This document shows positions 6,836-14,449 of a stretch of 21,476 bases of DNA, in pieces. Position numbers and translations under genes: made by a program. Below the pieces are notes generated by a model. It ran no database searches, had not been told where the DNA came from, and worked only from the letters and a program-made list of their open reading frames with translations. The stretch's first letter is position 1; every line of letters starts with the position of its first letter. Source of the stretch: Clostridium sp. CAG:411 (lineage in GTDB: Bacteria > Bacillota > Clostridia > Lachnospirales > Lachnospiraceae); NCBI GenBank assembly GCA_000437275.1, contig FR899734.1:46671-68146 (forward strand), in the 5' to 3' direction.

Positions 6836-7711
6836 TTATTTTCCACGCTCAGCCATTAATAATTCGATTTCCTGCTCGTTGATACCTACCATTGCTTCTC
6901 CTAAATCTTCTGACAAGGAAGCAATTAATTTTGCATCTGTATAATTTGTCACTGCCTGTACAATCGCACTTGCTCTCTTCTTTGGATTCCCTGACTTAAA
7001 GATACCTGAACCTACAAATACACCTTCTGCACCAAGCTGCATCATCAAAGCTGCATCTGCAGGAGTTGCTACTCCACCTGCTGCAAAATTAACAACCGGA
7101 AGTTTTCCATTTTCATGTACATACTGTACTAAATCATATGGTACCTGTAATTCTTTTGCTTCCTGGAATAATTCATCCTCACGCATAGCTGTAATCTTAG
7201 CAATTTCACTGTTCATCATACGCATATGACGTACTGCCTGTACCACATCTCCTGTACCTGGCTCACCCTTTGTACGAATCATAGATGCACCTTCATTGAT
7301 ACGACGAAGTGCTTCTCCTAAATCCTTTGCACCACATACGAATGGTACTTTAAACTTTGTTTTATCAATATGATATACATCATCTGCTGGTGATAACACT
7401 TCACTTTCATCAATATAGTCAATCTCAATCGCTTCTAATAACTGTGCCTCAACAAAGTGTCCAATACGGCATTTTGCCATTACGGGAATAGATACTGCTT
7501 CCTGAATTCCCTTGATCATTTTAGGGTCACTCATTCTGGATACTCCACCTGCTGCACGAATATCCGCAGGAATACGTTCCAAAGCCATAACTGCGCAAGC
7601 TCCTGCTTCTTCTGCAATCTTTGCCTGTTCTGGTGTTGTAACATCCATAATTACGCCACCCTTTAACATCTGTGCCAACTGTTTGTTTAATCCATATCTG
7701 TTTTCTGCCAT
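6836..7711 (-). CDS. pdxS: Pyridoxal 5'-phosphate synthase lyase subunit
   Basis: Builds PLP directly from a pentose phosphate, glyceraldehyde 3-phosphate and ammonia from PdxT (the DXP-independent B6 route), as a dodecameric core. At 291 residues it matches the very conserved PdxS family: KGGVIMDVTTPEQAKIAEEAG (residues 17 onwards), ALERIPADIRAAGGVSRM, Lys80 in VMAKCRIGHF as the substrate Schiff-base lysine, and Lys148 in RTKGEPGTG as the second, relay lysine. The C-terminal phosphate-binding FAAGGVATPADAALMMQLG is also present. The ATG at 7711 has an AAAGGAG site. It is transcribed divergently from a PdxR-type regulator across a 139-nt intergenic region, so activation by that regulator is likely (inference). 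Confidence 0.97.
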   Translation of the reverse strand: MAENRYGLNKQLAQMLKGGVIMDVTTPEQAKIAEEAGACAVMALERIPADIRAAGGVSRMSDPKMIKGIQEAVSIPVMAKCRIGHFVEAQLLEAIEIDYIDESEVLSPADDVYHIDKTKFKVPFVCGAKDLGEALRRINEGASMIRTKGEPGTGDVVQAVRHMRMMNSEIAKITAMREDELFQEAKELQVPYDLVQYVHENGKLPVVNFAAGGVATPADAALMMQLGAEGVFVGSGIFKSGNPKKRASAIVQAVTNYTDAKLIASLSEDLGEAMVGINEQEIELLMAERGK

Positions 7712-7751
7712 CTTTTTTCTCCTTTTCTTTATCCTATTTCACATAATCTGG

Positions 7752-7780
7752 TAGACAATTTCAATAACATTCATTATAAT
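7752..7780 (+). promoter_or_regulatory. Promoter of pdxR, in the shared pdxR/pdxS control region
   Basis: TAGACA (7752-7757), a 17-nt spacer and TATAAT (7775-7780) on the plus strand. The ATTATAAT core is symmetric, so it also supplies a TATAAT for pdxS on the minus strand. There the -35 position is poor (ATTTTA-like), as expected for an activator-dependent promoter. Related TCTGAC-containing segments at about 7785 (plus) and 7827 (minus) are possible regulator half-sites. Confidence 0.6.
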
Positions 7781-7850
7781 TATTTCTGACCATATTAAAA
7801 TACTCATTTTAAATATATTCAGAATAGTCAGTTTGGAGGAAATATCGATT

Positions 7851-9251
7851 ATGCTTACCTACTCATTTACGAATTTAGGTTCAGATTCTTTATATGAACA
7901 TTTATATAAATGTATTAAAAATGACATACTTCAGGAAGTTTTACATCCCGGTGATAAGCTACCATCAAAACGTAGTTTTGCAAAAAATCTGGGTATAAGT
8001 GTGATAACGGTAGAAAATGCTTACGCACAATTAATCGCAGAAGGCTATGTATACTCCATTCCCAAAAAAGGCTTTTTTGTTGCAGATATTGACCAATCCC
8101 CTTCGAAACGGGAACCTGTTCTATCGGCTGAAAATATGCATTTGTCCTCCGGCAAATCCTCTTATCTCGCAGATTTCACCAGCAACCAGACTCAACACAA
8201 TCTATTTCCCTTTTCTATCTGGGCTAAATTGATGCGTGAACTATTAAATGAAAAGCAATCTGAACTATTGACCAACCCTCCCTGTGGTGGAATTTTGCCA
8301 CTCAGAGAGGCGATTGCGAAATATTTAAAGGATTTTCGTGGAATGGTAGTCTCCCCCGAACAGATTATAGTAGGTGCAGGAACGGAATATTTGTACGGAC
8401 TTTTAATACAGCTTTTAGGGTTTGATAAACATTATGCCGTAGAAAATCCAGGCTATCGAAAGATTTCACAAATTTATAAAAGCCATAAAGTATCTTGCCA
8501 TTATGCCTCTCTTGACAAAACCGGAATTCAAATTAACGATTTAGAAGCACAGGAAATTGATATTGTACATTTATCGCCTTCTCACCATTTTCCGACGGGA
8601 ATTGTAACCCCTATCAGTCGCCGTTATGAATTGCTGGGCTGGGCATCCAAATCTGATACACGCTACATTATTGAAGATGATTATGATAGCGAGTTTCGAC
8701 TAACCGGACAACCGATTCCCACTTTACAAAGTATTGATGTGTTAGAAAAAGTCATCTATATGAATACCTTTACAAAAACACTGGCATCTACCATCCGTAT
8801 TAGCTATATGGTATTGCCAAAACATCTGGTAAACCGTTTTTACTCCACAATGTCCTTTTATTCTTGTACCGTACCAAACTTTGAACAATACACTTTGGCA
8901 CGATTTATTTCGGAAGGATATTTTGAAAAACATCTAAACCGTATGCGAAACTATTACCACAAAAAAAGGGATTGCTTTTTGCAACAAATTACAAAAAGTC
9001 CGCTGGCTAACCGTTGTTCGATCTCAGAAGAAGATGCCGGATTACATTTTCTTTTGACTCTTAATACAAATATTGAGGATGCTACACTACAAAAAAAATT
9101 GGAACAAAACGGCATCAAAATGTCCTTTTTGTCCCAATATTTCGTAAATCCGCCTAAAAGTGCGGAACACGTTTTTGTGGTAAATTATTCTTCTTTAAGC
9201 GAAGAAGTATTTGCACAGGCTATTCAATTGATTTATGAAGCTTTATCTTAA
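7851..9251 (+). CDS. pdxR: MocR/PdxR-family transcriptional regulator (GntR HTH plus aminotransferase-like domain)
   Basis: Likely PLP-sensing regulator of the divergent pdxST operon. An N-terminal GntR winged helix (about residues 10-80: DSLYEHLYKCIKNDIL, then LPSKRSFAKNLGISVITVENAYAQL, GYVYSIPKKGFFV) is fused to a fold-type I aminotransferase domain of about 350 residues. That domain carries EDDYDSEFR and the PLP-binding lysine in MNTFTKTLAST (Lys309). At 466 residues it has the usual MocR size. The longest frame begins with a TTG at 7833 that is part of the ribosome site TTGGAGGA, so the ATG at 7851, 10 nt downstream of GGAGGA, is preferred. The name pdxR rests on domain architecture plus the position next to pdxS; no ligand is proved. 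Confidence 0.88.
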   Translation: MLTYSFTNLGSDSLYEHLYKCIKNDILQEVLHPGDKLPSKRSFAKNLGISVITVENAYAQLIAEGYVYSIPKKGFFVADIDQSPSKREPVLSAENMHLSSGKSSYLADFTSNQTQHNLFPFSIWAKLMRELLNEKQSELLTNPPCGGILPLREAIAKYLKDFRGMVVSPEQIIVGAGTEYLYGLLIQLLGFDKHYAVENPGYRKISQIYKSHKVSCHYASLDKTGIQINDLEAQEIDIVHLSPSHHFPTGIVTPISRRYELLGWASKSDTRYIIEDDYDSEFRLTGQPIPTLQSIDVLEKVIYMNTFTKTLASTIRISYMVLPKHLVNRFYSTMSFYSCTVPNFEQYTLARFISEGYFEKHLNRMRNYYHKKRDCFLQQITKSPLANRCSISEEDAGLHFLLTLNTNIEDATLQKKLEQNGIKMSFLSQYFVNPPKSAEHVFVVNYSSLSEEVFAQAIQLIYEALS

Positions 9252-9260
9252 CTTTTCTTT

Positions 9261-9320
9261 CTTGCGATAATGGACAAATTTCTTTGAAACATTTCTGTTC
9301 ATTATTGCAAGTTATTTTTA
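9261..9320 (+). terminator. Terminator of pdxR
   Basis: Arms 9261-9276 and 9296-9311 form a 16-bp stem with two G-U pairs, followed by TTATTTTTA. It fills the short gap before the convergent AI-2E-family gene, and its tail abuts that gene's stop codon. Confidence 0.8.
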
Positions 9321-10475
9321 CTAATCGGAAACACCCTTTGCATTTTGTATATGTTGTTTTTCTTTTTTCTGCTTTCTATTCCTAACATTTTCTCCAACTA
9401 ATTGATAAATAACTGAGGTCAGTGGAATAAAAAATAACATTCCTAATATTCCAAATAAATTTCCACCAACAAACACTGCAATTAATGTAAATACTGCCGG
9501 AAGTCCTACAGAACCTCCTACCACTCTAGGATATATAAATTGCCCCTCACAAAACTGAACAACTTGAAATACAATCAAATATAAAATAACCAGATCCGAT
9601 TGGGTAAGCAAAATAAGAAATGCCCCTATTATCCATGCCAAAAAAGTTCCCACATAGGGAATAAATTGAAAAATCCCTGCCATAATAGAAATCATCCCTG
9701 CATATGGTATCCGAAAAATACTCAACACAACAAACATCAAACTTGCAAGAATACAAGATTCTACACATTGCCCTGACAAAAAATCGCTGTATGTTCTGGC
9801 AAACAATTTTCCTACATGTGTCACTTTTCTTTCTATTTTTTCGCTGCAATATACATGTAACAGGTCCTTGCCTATTCTTAAAAATCTCTTTTTATCGAAT
9901 AAAATATAAATAGCAATGATTAACGAAACACACCATCCCATGACAGAACTTCCAAATTGCGGAATACTACCAAATACCGCTGTTACTATTCCTCCCGCAT
10001 TATCGGTAAGATTTTTGACTACGGTTGACCATTTGATATTTACCAAGTATTCCTGCACAGGTGTATGGTTGATTTCCAATGCAGCTACCCAATTCAATAG
10101 GGACTCCATATTTTTGTCTAACCCATTTCTCAAATCTGCTATAGAATCTACGAAATAGGGTATAATATTAGCAATTAACACAAATAAAATGAGCAACAAT
10201 ACTATAATCGTTAAAAACAGACTAATGCAATCTCTTGTCTTTTCTTTTTGCAAAAAGGGAACCTTTTTGGATAATTTTTTTAATTGTTCCGATAACGCAG
10301 ACATTGGAACATTCAAAATAAAGGCAATGATAAAGCCATACATTACAGGTTTTATAATGCCAACAAGTTCAAAAAACATCTTCATAATTTCTGAAACATG
10401 AAAAGCAAAAGATAATGCCAGTGCAAAAACAATAGCAATAAAAATTACTTCTTTTCTCTTTTTCTTATTATCCAT
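9321..10475 (-). CDS. AI-2E family (UPF0118/PerM-like) membrane transporter
   Basis: Polytopic inner-membrane protein of the AI-2E exporter superfamily. Members have been linked to autoinducer-2 export or to Na+(Li+)/H+ antiport, and the substrate here is unknown. Of about 384 residues, seven or eight spans are visible: two at the N-terminus (IFIAIVFALALSFAF and IIKPVMYGFIIAFILNVPM), LFLTIIVLLLILFVLIANI, MGWCVSLIIAIYILFD, then a tight C-terminal group containing the family hallmark FQFIPYVGTFLAWIIGA and LPAVFTLIAVFVGG. A long soluble insert lies between the third and fourth spans. The longest frame starts at a GTG (10481) inside AGGTGAG; the ATG at 10475 sits better behind this ribosome site. 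A structured leader RNA and its own promoter precede the gene, and it converges with pdxR. Confidence 0.85.
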   Translation of the reverse strand: MDNKKKRKEVIFIAIVFALALSFAFHVSEIMKMFFELVGIIKPVMYGFIIAFILNVPMSALSEQLKKLSKKVPFLQKEKTRDCISLFLTIIVLLLILFVLIANIIPYFVDSIADLRNGLDKNMESLLNWVAALEINHTPVQEYLVNIKWSTVVKNLTDNAGGIVTAVFGSIPQFGSSVMGWCVSLIIAIYILFDKKRFLRIGKDLLHVYCSEKIERKVTHVGKLFARTYSDFLSGQCVESCILASLMFVVLSIFRIPYAGMISIMAGIFQFIPYVGTFLAWIIGAFLILLTQSDLVILYLIVFQVVQFCEGQFIYPRVVGGSVGLPAVFTLIAVFVGGNLFGILGMLFFIPLTSVIYQLVGENVRNRKQKKEKQHIQNAKGVSD

Positions 10476-10608
10476 TCTCACCTAACGTAGCACACACTCT
10501 CGCATACCCGATAACCCCAAAACGTTATCCCAGCTTTACCGTCTGCTACAATCTCCTTTCTATTTTTTACATATACATAGGTACTTGCGAAATCTAAATC
10601 TGTATATT
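10476..10608 (-). promoter_or_regulatory. Structured 5' leader RNA of the AI-2E-family gene
   Basis: The predicted transcript start (about 10608) leaves a 133-nt leader. Its last ~65 nt are markedly GC-richer than their surroundings and enclosed by a perfect 6-bp stem GTAGCA/TGCTAC (10549-10544 with 10492-10487). Inside is a hairpin GATAAC/GTTATC (10529-10524 with 10515-10510, 8-nt loop) and unpaired purine-rich segments (ACGGTAAAGC; GGGTATGCGAGAG). The outer stem ends 1 nt before the AGGTGAG ribosome site, so folding could control translation. No known riboswitch consensus was recognised. Confidence 0.45.
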
Positions 10609-10614
10609 TAATCT

Positions 10615-10643
10615 ATTTTACCTTCTTATAAAAATAAAGTCAA
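10615..10643 (-). promoter_or_regulatory. Promoter of the AI-2E-family gene
   Basis: TTGACT (10643-10638), a 17-nt spacer and TAAAAT (10620-10615) on the minus strand, pointing at the leader and gene. The 307-nt region between this gene and the Crp/Fnr gene otherwise holds only the leader RNA and two palindromes. Confidence 0.65.
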
Positions 10644-10677
10644 TGTAATCGTTTCTTTCTGATTCGCCACAATCTAT

Positions 10678-10691
10678 CTTTCAATTGAAAG
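10678..10691. promoter_or_regulatory. 14-bp palindrome in the AI-2E/Crp intergenic region
   Basis: CTTTCAATTGAAAG is a perfect palindrome about 35 bp upstream of the AI-2E promoter -35 box and about 100 bp upstream of the Crp/Fnr start. A second perfect palindrome, ACATATATATGT, lies at 10750-10761, 27 bp before the Crp/Fnr start. Either could be an autoregulatory site. Neither resembles the repeat upstream of hcp, so this is tentative. Confidence 0.3.
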
Positions 10692-10788
10692 GGGATGTTT
10701 TTTGAAAATCACAAAAAGCTCTTTGCTTTCATCACGATTGCAACGAAATACATATATATGTAATTTTATATTTTCAGGAGGAGTAAGG

Positions 10789-11499
10789 ATGAAAGAACTG
10801 GAACTGAATAAAACATTTTTTCTTACGCTAAGCAAATGTACTTTATTCTCCCATATACCAGAAACTGCCTACCACGACTTATTACAGTTTATGCAGGCAA
10901 GTATCAAATTTTACAAAAAAGATGAATTTTTACTTCATATTGGAGAACCCTTTTTATATGCAGGTGTCGTTTTAAACGGTACCGTGGAAGGCTCTTTTTT
11001 AAGTGAAACTTTTGATAAGATTAGCATGAATCATTTCAAAGCCAGCAGTTTCTTCGGGGAAGCTCTTGCCTGTAAGCAAGTACCATACAGCCCCATACAA
11101 CTTCGGGCAGTTACGGACTGTACGGTACTTTTTTTAGACTTACACATTTTACTAGAAAATCATGATGTAAAAGATAGGTTTCAACAGCAGTTTTCTATCA
11201 ATCTGATTGAATGTCTGGCTGTCCAAAATATTTTCTCTAATTTGAAACTTCGGATTATGGGACAAAAATCCCTGCGTGCCCGTATTTACCTTTATTTAAA
11301 CAGTCTGATTCCAGATAAAGATGGTTGGTTGCAGATTCCATTTTCCCAAACAGTACTGGCTGAATTTCTAGGTGTGAATCGCAGTGCCCTTTCTCGCGAA
11401 CTTGGTCGGATGCAGGATGAAGGTCTTATTCAGATAAATGGAAAACGAATTCAACTAAAAAACACTGCTTCCCTGTCTGAACAGGAAACTCTCAACTAA
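10789..11499 (+). CDS. Crp/Fnr family transcriptional regulator, HcpR-like
   Basis: The 236-residue protein has an N-terminal cyclic-nucleotide-binding-type beta barrel (about residues 10-125; short motifs FLLHIGEPFLYAGVVLNGTVEG and ASSFFGEALA), a long dimerisation helix and a C-terminal winged helix (about 165-225). The recognition helix reads GVNRSALSRELGRM. It keeps the two arginines of the Crp pattern but has Ser where Crp and Fnr have the DNA-contacting Glu, so a non-Crp, non-Fnr target sequence is expected. The Cys residues do not form an Fnr-type N-terminal cluster, so the sensing chemistry is unclear (heme, as in HcpR/DNR, is possible). An upstream in-frame TTG at 10702 is less credible than the ATG at 10789, which is 7 nt after AGGAGG. 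It converges with hcp, the most probable target. Confidence 0.87.
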   Translation: MKELELNKTFFLTLSKCTLFSHIPETAYHDLLQFMQASIKFYKKDEFLLHIGEPFLYAGVVLNGTVEGSFLSETFDKISMNHFKASSFFGEALACKQVPYSPIQLRAVTDCTVLFLDLHILLENHDVKDRFQQQFSINLIECLAVQNIFSNLKLRIMGQKSLRARIYLYLNSLIPDKDGWLQIPFSQTVLAEFLGVNRSALSRELGRMQDEGLIQINGKRIQLKNTASLSEQETLN

Positions 11500-11501
11500 A
11501 C

Positions 11502-11540
11502 GGAGGATATTGCTAATACAATTCTCACACATTATCCTCC
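11502..11540. terminator. Inverted repeat between the convergent Crp/Fnr and hcp genes
   Basis: GGAGGATA (11502-11509) pairs with TATCCTCC (11533-11540) across a 23-nt loop right after the Crp/Fnr stop. There is no U-tract after it on the plus side, so it is a weak terminator candidate or an mRNA 3'-end stabiliser. The remaining 117 nt before the hcp stop contain only a short CGGAT/ATCCG hairpin. Confidence 0.35.
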
Positions 11541-11657
11541 CGTCAGTGGGCCTATGAAAATTTATAGAAAAACGTTTTCTACTACATCAAAGTCAATCGG
11601 ATATTCGCAATCCGCTCTGCTACTTTCTCATAACACGATTCGCTGCTTGCGATAGCT

Positions 11658-13571
11658 TTATTTCAATTTGGCTAAGATATCCTCTAAATCTAACCCATGC
11701 ACACTACATGCTTCTTCCAATGTTTCCGCCTGAGAAGCTGGACATCCTAAACAATGCATACCTGCCTCTAATAATACATTGGCGTTTTCTGGATTTCTTT
11801 CTATAATATCTCCAATCATCATATCCTTAGATACGCCCTCTGTCTCTACCTCTACTTTTTTATCAAAAAAGAGTTCCATATCTTCTTCCACCGTAGTAAT
11901 ACCAGCAATACCAAAATTGTCTACCAATACTTTTGCTACATTTGGAGAGAGAAAAGCTGGAAGTGTTGGTCCTAAATGTATTTTCTCCACACCCAAATAT
12001 AGTAAGCTTAATAATACGATAACCGCCTTTTGCTCGTACCATGCAATGTTGTAAATAATTGGTAAGTCATTGATATTGGATAACTGGAATACTTCTTTTA
12101 ACTTCAAGGCAATCAAAGCCAAGGAATAAGAGTCATTACATTGTCCTGCATCTAATACTCTTGGTATTCCTCCAATATCTCCAAGGTCTAATTTGTTATA
12201 TTTATACTTTGCACAACCTGCTGTTAAAATAACGGTATCCTTTGGAAGTGCTTTGGCAAAATCTGTATAATAATTTCTCTTACCAGAACGTCCATCGCAA
12301 CCTGCCATCACTACAAATTTCTTTATTGCGCCTGATTTTACTGCATCTACCACCGTATCTGCCAACGCAAATACTTGTTCATGTGCAAATCCACCGACAA
12401 TTTCTCCCCTTTCGATTTCTTCTGGTGCTGCACATTTTTTCGCCAATTCAATGATTTCTGTAAAATCTTTCTGACTTCCGCTTTCTCCTTCAATATGCTT
12501 GCATCCCGGATAACCTGCTGCTCCCGTTGTAAACATTCTGTCTTTATAAGAAACCTCTGGTGGTACAATACAATTGGTTGTCATTAAAATCGGACCATGA
12601 AATGCTTCAAACTCTTCTTTCTGTTTCCACCAAGCATTTCCATAGTTTCCAACCAGATGCGAAAACTGTTTCAATTTTGGATAGTAATGAGCCGGTAGCA
12701 TTTCAGAGTGTGTATACACATCTACCCCTGTTCCTTCTGTTTGAATAAGCAATTGTTCTAAATCAGAAAGGTCATGTCCTGATACTAAGATACCTGGTCG
12801 TTTTCCCACTCCAATGTTTACATGGGTAATCTCCGGATTTCCATAAGCGGTTGTATTCGCAGTATCTAGTAATGCCATACCATCTACACCAAATTTACCA
12901 GTCTCTAATGTCAATGCTACCAAATCATCCACACTTAATGAGTCATCTAACAGTTTTGCCAAGGTTTCCTGCATAAAAATGTGAAGTGCTTCACTGTCCT
13001 GTCCCAATGCATTTGCATGTTTGATATAAGCGGACAAACCTTTTATTCCATAAGTAATCAGCTCTCTTAAGGAACGAATATCCTCATCTTCGGTTGCAAG
13101 AACCCCCACTTCTTTTGATTCTGCCTTTTCCTTTAATATTGCATCTACTTCTTTTCCAGAATAATTTCCAAATACCATATTTTTCAAATTTCCAAAGGAA
13201 GAAGAACTTTTACTTTTTTCCGTATCCCAAAGTGCCGCATCCGACAATCCTTCTGTACTTTCCAATTGTTCCATCAGATTGTTTTTCATGGCTAACGTAT
13301 CTTTTACTCTATGAAAAAAGAATTCCTCATCGAAGTTTGCATTGGTTATTGTTGCAAATAAACTTACGGTTACAAAATGATTAACTTCCTCACTTACCTC
13401 TTTTCCTTCGCTGCGCAATCTTGTTGTCACCTGGGATAACCCCTTTGTTACATAAATCAATAAGTCCTGCATATTTGCTAAATCAGGATTTTTCCCACAT
13501 ACTCCCATCTTTGTACATGCCTTATTTCCTGCTGTTTCCTGACACTGCATACAATACATTAAATTTGTCAT
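11658..13571 (-). CDS. hcp: Hybrid-cluster protein (hydroxylamine/NO reductase) with C-terminal redox-disulfide (DUF1858-type) domain
   Basis: Hcp (prismane protein) is a cytoplasmic Fe-S enzyme that reduces hydroxylamine in vitro and is implicated in nitric oxide detoxification. The N-terminal cluster motif is C7-x2-C10-x8-C19-x5-C25, the spacing of class I Hcp from strict anaerobes ([4Fe-4S]). Hybrid-cluster ligands are visible in order: SGHDLSDLE, TNCIVPP, GAAGYPGC, MAGCDGR/AGCAKYKYN and DAGQCNDSYS. After about 565 residues of Hcp, a short linker leads to a ~58-residue domain (about 580-637) with KDMMIGDIIERNP and CLGC at 607-610, the 'hybrid cluster protein-associated redox disulfide' (TIGR03980/DUF1858) pattern. 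Total length is 637, longer than plain Hcp. The ATG at 13571 follows AAAGGAGAT. A Crp/Fnr-type operator and promoter precede it. Confidence 0.95.
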   Translation of the reverse strand: MTNLMYCMQCQETAGNKACTKMGVCGKNPDLANMQDLLIYVTKGLSQVTTRLRSEGKEVSEEVNHFVTVSLFATITNANFDEEFFFHRVKDTLAMKNNLMEQLESTEGLSDAALWDTEKSKSSSSFGNLKNMVFGNYSGKEVDAILKEKAESKEVGVLATEDEDIRSLRELITYGIKGLSAYIKHANALGQDSEALHIFMQETLAKLLDDSLSVDDLVALTLETGKFGVDGMALLDTANTTAYGNPEITHVNIGVGKRPGILVSGHDLSDLEQLLIQTEGTGVDVYTHSEMLPAHYYPKLKQFSHLVGNYGNAWWKQKEEFEAFHGPILMTTNCIVPPEVSYKDRMFTTGAAGYPGCKHIEGESGSQKDFTEIIELAKKCAAPEEIERGEIVGGFAHEQVFALADTVVDAVKSGAIKKFVVMAGCDGRSGKRNYYTDFAKALPKDTVILTAGCAKYKYNKLDLGDIGGIPRVLDAGQCNDSYSLALIALKLKEVFQLSNINDLPIIYNIAWYEQKAVIVLLSLLYLGVEKIHLGPTLPAFLSPNVAKVLVDNFGIAGITTVEEDMELFFDKKVEVETEGVSKDMMIGDIIERNPENANVLLEAGMHCLGCPASQAETLEEACSVHGLDLEDILAKLK

Positions 13572-13630
13572 ATATCATATCTCCTTTACATCTGCTGGAT
13601 TTTCATCCGTTTGTTTTCCTTTCGTTTTTA

Positions 13631-13673
13631 ATCATAGTTTATTTTTTTTAATTTTTCTGTTGCCACTGCAACA
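13631..13673 (-). promoter_or_regulatory. hcp promoter with Crp/Fnr-type operator centred at -41.5
   Basis: A perfect inverted repeat TGTTGC-N4-GCAACA (13658-13673) has the arm length and 4-nt gap of Crp/Fnr-family sites. A -10-like TATGAT lies at 13636-13631. Taking the usual start (12 nt below the top of the hexamer, 13624) puts the repeat centre at -41.5, the class II activator position. No good -35 is present (AGAAAA), as expected if an activator replaces it. The leader to the hcp ATG is about 53 nt. Confidence 0.65.
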
Positions 13674-13773
13674 CTTTTCATAAAATTTTGTTTTCTCGAT
13701 TTTCAATCCAGTCTTTTTGTAAATGGAGAAGGTTTAACTTAATGCTATTGCTTTCAAAACAAGAATAAAAATG

Positions 13774-13809
13774 CAAAAAGGCTGCCATACATTACCTCGC
13801 ATGACAGCC
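13774..13809 (-). terminator. Terminator downstream of the VOC gene
   Basis: Arms 13801-13809 and 13780-13788 (GGCTGTCAT with ATGGCAGCC, one G-U pair) around a 12-nt loop, followed by TTTTTGC in the minus direction. The 395-nt gap between hcp and the VOC gene also holds the hcp promoter and, at 13891-13912, a two-copy 11-bp tandem repeat (T7GTAC). No gene was found in it. Confidence 0.75.
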
Positions 13810-13966
13810 CTTTGCCTACATTTACTGTAGATAGGTTTTCTTTTTTTCAAACTTTTTATCAGAATTTCTTCCTATCCACAATATACATCATTTTTTTGTA
13901 CTTTTTTTGTACTTTTCCATATTTTTTCGATTTATGATTGAATTTTTCCTTTTCAATACCACAAAG

Positions 13967-14350
13967 CTATTTTTCTTGAAAAAACTCAATTTCTTCTCCC
14001 AGTGGGCCCTTACAAAATGCAATTTTTGCTTTTAACACCAAATCCGCTGGAATTAAAATATCCTTTGGTTTTATAAACACTTCATATCCTGCCTCTGCAA
14101 CAGCCTTTACACAGGCATCCACATCCTCTGTGGCAAGTGCAAAATGTCTGATAACACCTTTTTCCAATGGCATATCTCCATCCGTAAATACTTCTATTAC
14201 ACCACTTCCAGTATCAAACATAATTCCCTTTTCCCATGTTCTTGCAACTGGCATTTTTAAAACATCGCGGTAAAATGTTACAACTTTTTGATATTCCTGT
14301 TCGTTACAACAGGTCATTGAAACATGATGTATTCCCTTTATTAAACTCAT
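13967..14350 (-). CDS. VOC (glyoxalase/bleomycin-resistance) superfamily protein
   Basis: A 127-residue vicinal-oxygen-chelate protein with two beta-alpha-beta-beta-beta repeats: repeat 1 from IKGIHHVSMTCCNEQEY through GVIEVFTDG, repeat 2 from VIRHFALATEDVDACVKAVAEAG through EIEFFQEK. Putative metal ligands are His8 or His9, Glu53 (VIEVF), His69 (IRHFAL) and Glu121/123 (GEEIEFF), the usual H-E-H-E arrangement. Related small proteins act as glyoxalase I-like lyases, isomerases or resistance proteins; the substrate cannot be assigned. The ATG at 14350 has an AAAGGAAAAGAG site. It follows a YczE/YitT-like membrane gene by 99 nt, probably in one transcript, and ends at its own terminator. Confidence 0.85.
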   Translation of the reverse strand: MSLIKGIHHVSMTCCNEQEYQKVVTFYRDVLKMPVARTWEKGIMFDTGSGVIEVFTDGDMPLEKGVIRHFALATEDVDACVKAVAEAGYEVFIKPKDILIPADLVLKAKIAFCKGPLGEEIEFFQEK

Positions 14351-14384
14351 TTTATCTACTCTTTTCCTTTCTTTATTTTGACTT

Positions 14385-14400
14385 GTAAAGCGGACTTTAC
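14385..14400. promoter_or_regulatory. 16-bp inverted repeat upstream of the VOC gene
   Basis: GTAAAG-CGGA-CTTTAC is a perfect 6-bp inverted repeat with a 4-nt centre in the 99-nt gap before the VOC gene, 35 nt above its start. It could be an operator or a small mRNA hairpin. No U-tract follows, so it is not a terminator. Confidence 0.35.
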
Positions 14401-14449
14401 CATTCTCTTTACCTCTTACTCATAAAGATTGGCTATTTCCATTTCCTAT

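Noticed and set aside
10476..10560. c-di-GMP or other known riboswitch upstream of the AI-2E-family gene
   Set aside because: A GGTAAAGC segment superficially recalls GEMM elements, but the conserved helices and the GACGCAAAGCC core are absent.
10702..10788. N-terminal extension of the Crp/Fnr protein starting at a TTG
   Set aside because: No ribosome site fits the TTG, whereas the ATG at 10789 has AGGAGG 7 nt upstream and gives the normal family length.
12347..12587. Overlapping open frames within hcp (both strands)
   Set aside because: They are shadows of the well-conserved hcp reading frame and have no ribosome sites or recognisable domains.
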